Counted from the stretch's first letter, positions 35,578 to 50,208 are shown. The stretch is 64,000 nucleotides of DNA from Podarcis raffonei (GCF_027172205.1 NC_070607.1:70494831-70558830), one strand, 5' to 3'. The notes: generated by a model from the sequence alone, not told the origin. Numbers and translations: made by a program.

Positions 35578-38500
35578 GTAAGTAACCAGCATGGCATATT
35601 ACTATTGCATACACTGCCCTAACTGCCAGAAATAAACTCTTCCATCAGAAATACTGAGTGAAAACAGGGATATGGCATTGCTTTTGCAGTTATTCTCTTT
35701 GATGTATCTTCCCTCTGTCACCTAAACTCCCATTTCAAGCAGGGACTGGGAACCTCAGTCCTGTGGGCCAAATGCAGCCCTCTGCCTGGCACTTAGAACC
35801 CTCCCAGGCCACCCCCCTCACTGGTCCTATTTTGTTCAGCTTGGAATGTTTCCTTGAATTCTGATGGAGGATGGAGGATAGAGATGGGGTATGTTAGTGT
35901 GCAGAAATGACACTAGCTGCACAAAGATTTTTAAAAATTCATTCATTGCTCTACCCACCTTTACCTTTTCACCTGATGCTGGTGTATGGACCTTGGAAGC
36001 TGGCCCAGAAGGGAATGCATGTTAAGTATAATTGTTTAATGCACATTAAAATGGAAAATAACTCTTGTGATGTGTCTGTATGCATGCATGGCATGGAAAT
36101 TTCCACTGAAGCTAAATTGGAGCTGAGTAAAGAGACTAACAGTTGATCATTAAGTGAGGCTGTATCTCTGCTGGGTCAGTCACAAAGTGTTTAATTTCAA
36201 CCACATGAAAAGTATATTGTTATAAGTCTATGTGTATGCTAATTTGTAGAGCTCCATCTTGGGTGGAGCAAGTCTTTGTTCTGAAACTGCTGAAGAGAAT
36301 GTTGCTAATCTCTTTCCAGGAAAACAGCCTTAGGCTAATGGAGGCTGTTTGGAGGGGAGTCAGAACTTTGATTTTTAGCTCTGGATGGAAGAGGTTTTTA
36401 ATTCTAAGATATTTTACCTGTGCTAGAATTAGCAAATGATATTATGCAACTATTTGAATGTAACTTTGTTGTTTTAAGTTTTTCTGGAGTTACATTCTGT
36501 AAGTAAGGCCTTTGAACCATATTTTTGGACTGGGGAATTTTTATTTCAAAGAAGAGCAAGTTTTTTTTATCCAATTTGCTTCCGTATGCACAATATCAAT
36601 AACCTCAATAATGCAGCCCTCAGGCTGAGAAAGGTTCCCCATTCCTGATTTAAGGCTCCCTCTTGCAGAAGGCGAGTGTTTATTTAATGATCAAAACATG
36701 CAAATTGTCTTTCTGGATTGGACCAGGTATTCATTTTATCTAGCATTCTGCTGCAAATGGTGGCCAGTCAAATGGGCCTCTGGGTGTCCATAAGCAGAAG
36801 ATGAAGGTGATAAGACTTCCTTTGTTGCTATTTTCCTAAACATCTGGTGGTTTCACAGGTTATTCTGGATCCCTGAAACATGGCATCAATAATCACAAGC
36901 CATCCCCCCACCCCAGTGCTAGGAGCCCTGCTCAGGTCAAGAAAACAACAACAGCTGACCTTCTCTTGCAATTTAAAAGTTTGTGGTTGAATCCAGCATT
37001 TACAAGCAGAAGAGATAACATCGTGTACAAAAGTTCCCCTCTTCCCACTTTATCTCCCTGCTTTGCAAAGATTCTCTATTTATCATAAAGTAATAGATGC
37101 CTTAAATCATGGTCAGCCTTTTCTCTGGGAATTTGTCAGGTTATTTAACTGTGATGGATCATTGTGATACCCCAGCCCTTGAATTTTGTGACCTTCCGTG
37201 TTCTCTAACTCCCTTAAAGCTGGTTTGTGAAGAAGTCAGTGTACCACCTCCCACTTTCAGATATACAAGGCTTACTGTCGGAGGTGATCAAGCAACTGCT
37301 GCCACTGGACATAACAAACTCACTGCCGAAGACAATCCAAGATGTAAGTGAGCTCTTAAAAGGCAGAGAAGATACAAAGCTGACTGGAAGCTTGAGAAAC
37401 AAGGCTGACGAAACAGAGATGCTCAAAGTGATACAAAGTATAACGCAGTAAGTATATCACTCTCTTCAGACAGCTGTCATCATGAGTGGCATGCATAGCC
37501 CAGACCAGGGCAGTATCTTTACAGATGTTGGCTTATAGGCTATGCTCCATCCTCAAAACCTTTTTTAAAATATTCAGATGCCCCTACAATAGGGGTGGGA
37601 AACCTGTCGCCCACCAGATGTTTTTGGATTCCAGTTCCCATCAGTCCCAGTCATTGTGGTCAATGGTCAGGGATTATAGGAGCTGTAGTCTGGCAACATC
37701 TGGCGAGCTGCAGGTTTTCCAGACCTGCTCTAGAGCAATGCACCATGGGATAGAATATTTGCCTGATGCAATGTCACCTAACCTCCCTGCAAACCAATCA
37801 AAATGGATGCTCAATAAATAGCCAACATTGTCTTATCTACCCACCAACAAATTAGGATAAATAAACAGATTATCTGGAAGCAACATCATCTTTGCTTTAG
37901 ACAAGGGGTACCAAGGCACCTCCCCCCCCCAAGACCTATATTTACAAGAAAGCTAGCTACAGATGAAGGTGGTTGCTAGACACAACAATGAGTCGTTGAT
38001 TGTCTTTCAGTCTGGTAAGGAGTCAAATGATTCTTTCATTACTATTCAGTTCTCACCAGAAGTCTGCTTGGGGGAGGAGAGATTGCAGTAAAAGACCTGC
38101 TTCTCTTCTCAATACTCTCCCTGCTTTTTTCAGCTTGGCCATTACAAAAATTACAATTCTTCCAACTTTGATGAAGTTTTCATCTGGTGACAAGGTCCAC
38201 CTTTCCCTTCCAGTTGAAATTTCCATTAAAGGTGAAAGGTAAGTGTCCAAAAAGATGGGGCTGACAGCCAGAAGAGCACCAAACACACTTTTCCATTTCT
38301 AACAGTTGGCTTGAGCTGCAAAACAGCACAGGCAGAAGTTGGATAAGACTTCCAATCTCCATAGATACTCTTTCATGAAGTTACACTGTGGCTGATGTCA
38401 AGAGAAATCTTGCCTAAACCTTGGCAATAGGAAGTCAAAGAGCCCCAGTGTCCCCTGTGCCCAGTAGCTCTTTTCCATCCACAATGTGTACTATTGTGCC

Positions 38501-39710
38501 CTGATGTCAGTTGAAGTTTCTGAACAAATGTTCATCCCAAGATAAATGTTCAAAAATGTTTAATAGAATTATGGAGTTGCAAGTGGCCTTACTGGTCATC
38601 TACTCCAACCCTCCGCTTTATATGGGGTATGCAATGCATGACACAACTACTAGAGCATCCCTGATGACCACCCAGCCTCTGATTTAAAAGCATCAGCGAA
38701 GATGAAGGGCCCACCACCTCCCAAGGAATTCAGTTTGACAGCTGAACAGGTCTTACAATTAGAAAGTTACACATGACGCTTCACCAAAATCTGCTCCCTT
38801 GGAGTTTCCAGCCATTGGTTCTAGTCCTGCCTTTCAAGCATCAGCCAAATAGTTTGTAAGTTGGCTCATTAGCCGCGCAAGACAAAGTATCTTTATTGAA
38901 AAGTAAATTGCACTTTGCTGAAGGGGACTTACTCTCTGGCAAATGTGCTTAAGGTTGCAGGGTATGATATAAAAATGGGCTACCCCCGTGAAATGGCTGG
39001 TTACCACTGTTTAATATGTTTTAGAGGGCAAATGAATTGTCCATAGGGATGATTATTCTCTGTGAATTCCTATGCAGAATGTGATCAGTACTTCTTGAAT
39101 GAACATGTGCATTGGTTCTAAGTCTTAACAGACTTAGTTTTATGTTGCTGGGTTTTTAAAAATGAAGTTGGAGATGTTACGTTTGCTGGAAATTTTATGT
39201 TTAAATTCTGATTATGTGTTGGGATTAAATTTGTGGGTTGTTTTGGTTTTTATTGTTTTATTGTTGATTTGTTAGGTGCATTTGGAGAAGTAGGTCTATT
39301 TTTGAAGACAATAAAATAGTTGTCCAGCATATTTTGCACTTTTCCAAATACAGTGTACCTCAGGTTAAGTACTTAATTCATTCCGGAGGTCTGTTCTTAA
39401 CCTGAAACTGTTCTTAACCTGAAGCACCACTTTAGCTAATGGGCCTCCTGCTGCCGCCACGCCGCCGGAGCCCGATTTCTGTTCTTATCCTGAAGCAAAG
39501 TTCTTAACCTGAAGCACTATTTCTGGCTTGGTGGAGTGTGTAACCTGAAGCGTATGTAACCTGAAGCGTATGTAACCCAAGGTACCAATGTAATGTGACG
39601 TAGTTTCTCATCAAAATACACATTTAAAGGCTAATCTTTTAGATAAAGTGTTTTGCATACATACTTTGAGAGAAAATGCACATTTCAATATATACTTTGA
39701 AATGATTTAA

Positions 39711-39749
<39 letters not shown>

Positions 39750-42700
39750 TTCATATAAGTGCAGAGATGGAACAGAACAGAATTCTGGTTAAAACATGAT
39801 AAAATGACAGAGACCAGAACTATAATATATTAATCCTTACTGTCTATAGTCTTGGCTCTAACTCAAATCTGATTACATTGGGAATTTCTTTGAAATAAAA
39901 TTCTAAAGAACAAGAATATTATTAACACAACTGAATGGTGATGGCTTTCATAGGAATGCAGATGCAGTCATTAAGAATTGTTGTTCTGCCAACATTCTGG
40001 GCCCTTGTAAAAAAAGAGAAAAATTGCTTTTCCTTGGTCTTTAGCACCGAGAGTGGTATCTTCAGTTCTGAAGTGAAAGTCAAGATTGATGTTGTATCCA
40101 AACTACTCTGGGATTCTTCCAAGAATCAGATATTCATCATTGAAGCTTCAAGGATCTTTATCAACGATATTAAAGTCAAACAGCAAAAGAGGTGAGTGGG
40201 GAAGATAATTCATATCCTGGTAACTGAAGAAGGTCATGAGCAGAGAAGGATACATCTCAAATACAAATCTGAGATAAAACTAAAGAGTAGAAATTGGAGC
40301 AGGAAACCCCCCCCAATCATTCAGTTTGTACAAACTTCACACACACTCACACTCACACACTACATACGCTGCGCTTCTGTTATAAATTCATAGAAAATCA
40401 ACCATACGTCAGATTTGCACTGTTCCACTTTTATTTTACTCCATGAAGGAAGGACTACAAAATGGGGAAGGTTTGATACAGGGCAGCCATAATCCCTTGA
40501 CCATACCAGCACGTCCACAGGAGCCCTGCCCAGTTGCTATGCCAACCCTGATGGTCCTAGACAGAAGACCATCAAGATCACAAAGAACTTGCATATGGGA
40601 GTGGATTCAGCACAGACTGGAACAAAGGACAATAATCAGCTCTTCCTTCTGGGGGCAGGAAACTGCAAACTCCCCTCTGTCACCTGGAAAGTACTCATGG
40701 GGAGGGGAAAAGGGGGAACCAGCCAGGTGACAGGACACTCAGGTTACCACCATAACTCATCCCTCAACCCCTCCTTTCTGTGATGTATGCATGATGTTTC
40801 TGGGGGTGGGCTTGATCTACAGGATGGGAGTTTCAAAAGTCTTTATTAGACCTTGCACACCATTTTTTCTGTGTCCTTCCTCTCTCCTACAAGTGAGGGG
40901 AGCACCCTGTTGCAACAGTTCAATAAAGGCCAAGCCTACAGGCAGCTATTTTGCTCCAAGTTATCCTGGTTGGTGTCTTTGTTTTTGTCCAAGGGAGCCC
41001 TCGGATTTTTCCGTTAACAAAATAAATAGCTGGCTCAGCTCTTGCTGTTAGTGCCATTTTTCTGGGTTAAACAGATAAGTTTCAGTCTAGATTTTAAATG
41101 CACCTGTCTCTGTTGGATTGTCCCATGAGTCTAACCCAAAGTGAAGAATAATGGCAAAAATGCAGCAATTTTGATAATGATAAAATCTGATTGAACTTTT
41201 TGGCAACATTTTTGGCTGCAACCTAATTATATTCCGCAACCTTGCTAATTTGCTGTCAAACAGGCATTTTGTCTTCAGTCGTGGGTTTCTGCATGTGTAA
41301 CTTGAAGACCATCAGGCCTCTTCCAAAGACTGAAGTTAAAATTATTTTTCAGTGTTTGGACGTGTAGAATACACCCAGCCATTTGCCAGCAGCATATATT
41401 CTCTAACTTTTTCATGTTCTTCCTTTATATCTGTATTCCTGTTTTGCAACCAACCTAGGTTTAAGCTTTAGAATGTGAGATAAGAATTGCAAAGCAATAG
41501 GAATACTGAAATTTCTACATGCTTATAATTGATCCTTATAATCAGTGATGTCAATAATTCCTTTTGCTCAGTGTGGCTGGACCAGATGAGAACAACATGC
41601 AATCTGTGGTCTGGACAATTTTGATTGATGTGGTAAGCTGGGCATCTATGTACATTGGTTTCACGAATATATATGTTTTTGTGCTCAATTTCCCCTGAAA
41701 TTAGGTATCTTTGTACCCAATTTTTTGTTGGAGAACTGCATCATGAAATTTGGTGTAAATTAGCTGTCCTTAAATTTGCATATTGGTTTGAGAAATGTGA
41801 ATTATGCAGGTTCACGTGAACCACAAGAGTTTCTTCCCTATGAAGAGCATGCAACTCACAGTGGAGTAAAGTTGACAAAGTTCTCCAGCACCACATTTTC
41901 TCTATCTGGGGACATTTGGGTTTACTATTACAGGATACACACAGAAATTTCTGTGTCGCAAACACATAGGACATTGGATCCTAATTTGTCTGCAGGGAGA
42001 TTAGATGACCTTGACTATTTAAGGAGCATTTGTTGCTATTTGTTTGTGGGGAGGCTAGACAGTGCTGTGTCAAAGCAAGTGTTATCTCACATTTCCCATT
42101 GCATTTCCCGATCACTGTCCTTCTTGCAATAAGTCCAATGTTTGGGGGGAAGTGGGGTTGTTGTGCAAAACCTCCTGTTCAGCTATGATTGTGCAACCTG
42201 GATTTGCTGGTATGTGATTGAATCCCACCCAAAAATCGCCATGGCCTAGAAGTGTCTGCAGCTATTCAGCCCTGATCTGAGTGAAATTCAGAAATTCCAT
42301 AAGAAATTCCTAGGATAGCTAATTAATTGTGTAGTTCTATACCAAAATATGCATTTTACATGATTCTTAAAGAAGTCTCTTGGTAACAGTCCTTTCCATT
42401 CCAAATTATTCTCTTCCTGACTTTGTGTGTTTGATTCTTTACTGTGTGCTCTGGTATCTGAAGAAGTGTGCATGCACATGAAAGCTCATACCAATAACAA
42501 ACTAAGGTGCTACTGGAAGGATTTTTTTTATTGTGTGCTCTGCATTCACTCTGTTTTACAGATCCGTCACTGCATCCGATTGGTGGCTGACATCCTTAAT
42601 GTCTCACTTCTGAGTACACTGGCTTGTAAGTTGCTGATTACATCCTCTTTTTACAGCCATCTTTGCTTCTGCCGGGGAGACTTTGTGGAACAGCCTAGCA

Positions 42701-45700
42701 GAGGCTAACAGATAACCTTGTTCGGAAACAGAAGAAATCAGCTGGTAACTCTCCAAGCGTTCTATGCCCTAAATTAGGTATGGTTATCTCACAGTGATTC
42801 TCCATGGTTTTATTAAGTCAATCCATCAATGGAAGTGGTCTGTATTCAGGGGACACCTATCTGGTCCCAGGAATTACTGCCAATTAACTCATTGAGCATC
42901 ATAAGCAGCAATTGCCCTTGTCTGATAGCCTGCCCTATTTTTAAGGCTCGAGGCAAATGGTTGAACTGAATGTACTTTTCAAGTCTGTTTTAACCTTACA
43001 ATTTAAAGGAGCAGCATGAAAGAGGTGGCTCAGGTCCCAATAGCCACATGCTCTTTCATGGGTTTTGCACGTGATTCAACAATCTCTTTGTATTTCTCTG
43101 CAGCTGCAGTTCCTGTTGGAACATTTGGGACCATCCATTATGATCTAATGGGTTCCCCTAAAGTAAATGATAGGTATTTCCTGATTCCTTATCAGGCAAG
43201 TATTATTCTTGGCTTTGGAGAACAGGTTGCGTTATGAAATTCTGACTAATCCCCATATCTATAACCTCTTTTCTTGCCTTGTGATTGTGACAATGGAAGT
43301 CAGGCGTAGATGTAGTTGTGGTATGCCTTTCTGCTGCTGTTCCAGTTTTATTTCTCAAGATCTGCCTTTATAAGAAGAAGCACATGACACAGCTCTCTTG
43401 GGAAGGTACCATTTCAGGATATGTGGGGGGAGCAGAATTGCATGACCCAACACCAGAAATTCCTAACACAAAGAATACTAGTAGGTTGAGGGGAAAGATA
43501 GACAAGAGGGAGAGGCAGAGAATGTGTGTGTGTATTGGGTGTACAGGAGGCAGCAACGAAAACCATCCCAATGAAAAGGAAATGCAAGAAAGCAAAGTGG
43601 CTGTCCAACGAGGCCTTACAAATAGCGGAGGAGAGAAGGCAAGCAAAATGCGAGGGAGATAGTGAAAGATACAGGAAATTGAATGCAGATTTCCAAAGAA
43701 TAGCAAGGAGAGACAAGAAGGCCTTCTTAAACGAGCAATGCAAACAAATAGAGGAAAACAACAGAATAGGAAGAACCAGACATCTGTTCAAGAAAATTGG
43801 AGATATGAAAGGAACATTTCGTACAAAGATTACCATAATAAAGGACAAAAGTGGTAAGGACCTAACAGAAGCAGAAGACATCAAGAAGAGGTGGCAAGAA
43901 TACACAGAGGAATTATACCAGAAAGATATGGATGTCTCGTACACCCCAGGTAGTGTGGTTGCTGACCTTGAGCCAGACATCCTGGAGAGTGAAGTCAAAT
44001 GGGCCTTAGAAAGCACTGCAAATAACAAGGCCAGTGGAAGTGATGGTATTCCAGCTGAACTATTTAAAATATTAAAAGATGATGCTGTTAAGGTGCTACA
44101 CTCAATATGCCAGCAAATTTGGAAGACTCAGCAGTGGCCAGAAGATTGGAGAAGATCAGTCTACATCCCAATCCCAAAGAAGGGCAGTGCCAAAGAATGC
44201 TCCAACTACCGCACAATTGCACTCATTTCACACGCTAGCAAGGTTATGCTTAAAATTCTACAAGGAAGGCTCAAACAGTATGTGGATCGAGAACTCCCAG
44301 AAGTGCAAGCTGGATTTAGAAGAGGCAGAGGAACCAGAGACCAAATTGCAAACATGCGCTGGATTATGGAGAAAGCTAGAGAGTTCCAGAAAGACATCTA
44401 CTTCTGCTTCATTGACTATGCAAAAGCCTTTGACTGTGTCGACCACAGCAAACTATGGCAAGTTCTTAAAGAAATGGGAGTGCCTGATCACCTCATCTGT
44501 CTCCTGAGAAATCTCTATGTGGGACAAGAAGCTACAGTTAGAACTGGATATGGAACAACTGATTGGTTCAAAATTGGGAAAGGCGTACGACAAGGCTGTA
44601 TTTTGTCTCCCTGCTTATTTAATTTATACGCAGAATACATCATGCGAAAGGCTGGGCTGGATGAATCCCAAACTGGAATTAAGATTGCCGGAAGAAATAT
44701 CAACAACCTCAGATATGCAGATGACACAACCTTGATGGCAGAAAGTGAGGAGGAATTAAAGAACCTTTTAATGAGGGTGAAAGAGGAGAGCGCAAAATAT
44801 GGTCTGAGACTCAACATCAAAAAAACGAAGATCATGGCCACTGGTCCCATCACCTCCTGGCAAATAGAAGGGGAAGAAATGGAGGCAGTGAGAGATTTTA
44901 CTTTCTTGGGCTCCATGATCACTGCAGATGGTGACAGCAGCCACAAAATTAAAAGACACCTGCTTCTTGGGAGAAGGGCAATGACAGGCCTAGACAGCAT
45001 CTTGAGAAGTAGAGACGTCACCTTGCCAACAAAGGTCCGTATAGTTAAAGCCATGGTTTTCCCAGTAGTGATGTATGGAAGTGAGAGCTGGACCATAAAG
45101 AAGGCTGATCGCCGAAGAATTGATGCTTTTGAATTATGGTGCTGGAGAAGACTCTTGAGAGTCCCATGGACTGCAAGAAGATCAAACGCATCCATTCTTA
45201 ATGAAATCAGCCCTGAGTGCTCCCTGGAAGGACAGATCGTGAAGCTGAGGCTCCAGTACTTTGGCCACCTCATGAGAAGAGAAGACTCCCTGGAGAAGAC
45301 ACTGATGCTGGGAAAGATGGAGGGCACAAGGAGAAGGGGGCGACAGAGGATGAGATGGTTGGATAGTGTTCTCGAAGCCACAAACATGAGTATGACCAAA
45401 CTGCGGGAGGCAGTGAAAGACAGAGGTGCCTGGCGTGCTCTGGTCCATGGGGTCACGAAGAGTCGGACACGACTAAACGACTAAACAACAACAACAACAA
45501 ATTGGGTGAGAGGATAATCAGCCCAGCCTTAGGCAAAACTCTCCACCTGGGTCCATGGCCTTAAGTCTAATGACATCTGTAGGACTAAAGAGCACAGAAC
45601 TTGACTGAGGGGTTAGAGTGTTGGTTTTATTTCTGTAGTTCTGTATTTTCCTTACCCATCCTTCCCCACAAGATCCCAGGGTGGGATAAAGCAATAAAAT

Positions 45701-47005
45701 ATAGAATCAAACACAAATGAAACAGTTGTGATCTTAAAACATTTAAAGACAATTCCACATGTAAAAATAGTTAAAAAATAGTTCCAATACAGATGGGGAC
45801 TGGGACAAGATCTCCACTTAAAAGGCTTGCCGAAAGAGGAAGGTCTTCAGTAGGTCCTCAAATGATAAGAGATGGGGTCTGTCTAATATGTAACAGGAGG
45901 GAAAACCAGCATGCTGAAGTCCTGATTCCTGCAGAATCCTGAAGTTATCTGCAGGAGACCCTCTTCTGCAGAGTGCAGTGGTTGATTGTGGATAAGGGGA
46001 TAAACTGGGTTTTTGAAGTACAAGATTCTCAAACCAGCAAGCAGAGTTCCTGCAAACAGTTGGGAAGGAGAAATAGCAGCCTGAAGGCTGACTTACTCTC
46101 TTTAAAGGATTAACAAAGATGTCCTGCATTTTCCCCTTGGATCTCCCACCAGGCTACATTTCAGGTTTCTCTGCCGGGAAGTCCACCCAGCACCACACTT
46201 TTCCAAGCGACTCCAGAGTCTGGCACTAACTTCCACTTGACTCTGAGCAAGGATTTCATCGGCATTGGGATTGCTGCCCTGACTGGAGGCTGCAGTGCCA
46301 ACCTTACCAAAGGAGCAGGGGTAAAGTGACCATAGCTTTTGGGTTTCCGTGCTTCTATATGACACAGTGTTGGTGCTATACATTTTGTGGCTGTAGATGA
46401 AATGTTGCTAAAATGATCTACTCTTAGCCATACATGTGCACCTGTGAGCCCTTGCAACTCCACTCCCCACACTGGTGATTCCATATTTTAGGAGCAGTAT
46501 GGGGAGCAACAACAGGAGATGGATTCATATCTTGCTTGTGGGCATCTGTTTGGCTGCTGTAGAAAAGAGGATTTGCTCTGATCAGCCATCAAGTTTCTTA
46601 TGTTCTTGTTCCCTTTCTCCCTTTACCTCTCTTATGCCCCTCCCCCATCCTCTGATGGATCCATTGACTTTCTTATGAAAAGCACCCCTTTCCATTCTAG
46701 AATCTGTTCTTTACCAAGGGTTGATAACTTTCTTCCTTGGCCTCTGTGGCTGTGTTTTTAACAGTAGCTTAGTGTACAGAAACACTAGGCAAAGCTTTTG
46801 TCAACCTAGAGATAACTATTTAACAGCTAATTTCTGTAGATTAAGCTGTTGCCCAAGAGAGAAATGAGCAACCCCATCTCCATTACTTGCACTTGTGTAG
46901 AGCTAGGTAGGGATGGTTGAATCTGTCATTTTTGGCTTCTCTTGATTTTTCATTTTTCCAGTCTTAAATTCAGTTTATGACATTTCTGCAGCTATTTGCA
47001 GCATA

Positions 47006-47052
<47 letters not shown>

Positions 47053-50000
47053 CTGAAAATTCACCAGCATTTTACTGCTAATTTCTGCTAATGAACCCAG
47101 TTTGCACCAGAGAAATACTTTCATTACAAGCTTGTTTCCAGCAATTGCTTTGATTATGTTCTTCCTCCATCATTTAAAAGCCTCATGCAAAGCTTATAGC
47201 TAACACTAAGAAAAACTTCAGGGAGATATGAAACTGCAGCAAGCAACCACCCAAACAATGGAACAGTAGCTACAAAATCTATATTATAGTAGAGGTGGGG
47301 GACCTATGGTCCTCCAGATGTTGCTGGGCTATTTTGCCCATCATCCTTGACGTTTGGCCATGCTGGATGGGGCTGATAGGAGCTGGAGTGCAACAACATC
47401 TGAAGGACCACCAGCTCCCCTGCTATAGAGGACTGTTCCAAGGTTATCCTTGATAGATTTAAGGCAGGATGACTGGACATTTCCTGGTTTTGAGGATTGC
47501 TTCTATTTCTAGAACAGCGTAGCCTCATAGAACATAAAAGGTCATCCTCAATCTAGAGGATGCATAATTGGCTGTGCATCTCCTTCCTTCTATTGTAATT
47601 TCACCAGAACATTTTCAAGCACACTTTCTCTAAAAATAACATGATGAATGGAAATGGTTTGCTCCTCATCCCCTGTCCTATCACTGATTGCCCCTAATTA
47701 GCTTTCTGCTTCCTGGCTTCTCCCTCTGAAATGGACTGTCTTGTTAAGGAAGTAATATTGTTTCTGTGGTCACTTTGAACATATGTCTTGCAATGTCCCT
47801 TATTCCTGCCCTCATCTTTCATAATCAGATGGTTCTCCTTCTCTTTGCCTTTGCACACACCTTTCATCTTGTTTGAGAGAGGGAGATTGCTTCTCCCTAT
47901 GCTTTGTGGATGGAGTTTAGTGCCAGGCTTATTAAAAAATGTATGAAGTAGGAAAATCCAGATTGTTCCAGCAAGTCTCCTCGACAATGGACTCCTAGAA
48001 CCTATGACAATCAGGCAAAAACGAAAACAAAACCAAAACAAATTGTGCTTGGACACAGACAGCAGCCAATGACCACAGAGGCCGGTGGGGCAAAGGACAG
48101 AGCAGAGGGCAAGGCAACTAAGAGCAGGTAGAGCTAGTGGAAAGTGGAGCCAGAGGTCCCAATAGGAAGAGCATGCTTGACACAGAGAGAAAACACTCAG
48201 AATTGAAGCAGCGGGACAGGGAAAGAAAAGATGAGGCTAGAGGTTAGGTGGGGGAGAAAGAGGTTAAGGGTTGGGTGCTCTTGGAGACAGGAGAAAGAGA
48301 GAGAGAGGTTAAGTGGCAGGAGGGGGCAGAAAGAGCAAGGCCCAAGAGGCGGAAGACAGACCAATGCAAGGGGCTGGGAGAGAGGAGAAACAGAGAGTAC
48401 GGGGAGGTGGGAGCTTTTCTGTGCTGCACTGCAAGAAATGAAGTCCTTTTTACACAGCGCAACACAGAAGCCAAACTCTCTTGTCAGGGTTCCTTGTCCT
48501 TGCTTTAAAGCAAGGCAAGGGTCCCTTCTGCTGTTTCCCATCCCGCCTCCCAAGTGGTGTGTTAGCTCATATTGGAGTTATTTGGTTCCAACTACCTACG
48601 TAAGCCCTTTTTGTATGCAGAGTAAGGCAACGTGAAAAGACAGAGGAAGAGAGACAGAGTGAATGGTTCTAACATGGGAAAAGGGAAGAGTGGGCTCAAG
48701 CTGCTGTTGGCGGGTGGCCTTTTTGATTTCTCCTATTGGCCTGCTAGCCCTGAATGAGAGTGTTTCAGAAATTAATTAGAGGTATCCAAAGCTGATTCAC
48801 TTTACTATTCCCTTTATCAACAGAAACAACTCATGACAACTGACTTGGCAAGTGCAATTACAAAGGTTAGTGTGTTTTCTTCTTATGCTCCTCTGGCAAC
48901 AGGCCATTCAAATCAAGCACTTGATCTTCTCCTTATATGTGTGCATCTTTTAAAGATATACTGTGAGTCATTAAGGCTGCAGTCCCCTGACAGAAAGCTC
49001 CATTGAACTCAGCGAGGCTTTCTTCTGAGTAGACATGCATAGGATTGCCTGCTTACGCAGCACAGGACATAACTAAGCCATTCAACCCAAAGTTTGCTTG
49101 CTTAAAAAAAGACGTGCTTCATACAAATTTGCATGAATAGAGTCAGCAGGCAATCACTGTTGTTGCATACAAAGTCTAACTAATTAGCTGCCTAGATGCA
49201 CTGATATGCTTGCCTAAGTATTAGAATCTTATATGCTTATTAAGCTTGGAATCTGCTGAATATATATTTGCATTAAAAGTTCTTTTGGTAGCAGAACCTG
49301 AACACAGTGTCTGCATTCTAAATCTCATTTTCTCATGAGACCATCCTTTAGGATAATAGCTCTGGAAATTATGTCTTGTCCTAATGGGGAGGAAGGTCTG
49401 TAGAACTGGCAGCCACACACAAATACCAGAAGCTCATGACACCTTGCCTTCTCTTGCAGATTTCTGAGCGTTTCCCTGCTCCACAACCTTTGGTGGTAAA
49501 GATAAGAGGATCAAATTTTCCACTCATTTCTATAGACAGCCAGAGTGTTGTGGTGAAACAGCCTCTTTTCTCTGATGTGTTTGTACGTGGTCAGTTTGTC
49601 CTGCATTGGGAAGTTGTGAGTATTGAAGCAAAACACCTGCATGACCTCCATTTTATTTATCTAAAAAATTTCTCCCCTTCATCAAAAGCAGAGATAGGAA
49701 CCTGGGCCTTTCAGATGTTGACTGGCCACAACTCCAACAACCTCTGTCTATTGGTCATGCTGATGAGAGCTGGGAGTCAAACAGTAATTGGAGAGCCACA
49801 GGTTCCCAATCTCTGATCAAAAGATTCCAGGAGCAGTGTAAACCAATAGATACCGCATGGCATCTGGTTGGCCACTGTGAGAACAGGATGCTGGACTTGA
49901 TGAGCCATTGATCCAATCCATCAGGCTCTTCTTATGTTCTTAAATAAACTTTACAAAATGCAGAAAAAAACAAGAATTGTGCAGCACATTGGCCACGGTA

Positions 50001-50163
50001 CACTAATTATATTCTGCTGATGGCCAAGTTCACCTCAACTAACCCTCCCTTATACATGCAAGATTCATACACATGCCCCCATACAGTAAACACAAACTTG
50101 TCAGATTATCCTAGCCAGATTATCACTGACAAAGCAATGGCCAATTCCTGTTGAACAGAATAG

Positions 50164-50208
<45 letters not shown>

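Noticed and set aside
44515-45456. 313-codon open frame on the minus strand
   Set aside because: It is the antisense shadow of the BovB reverse transcriptase frame.
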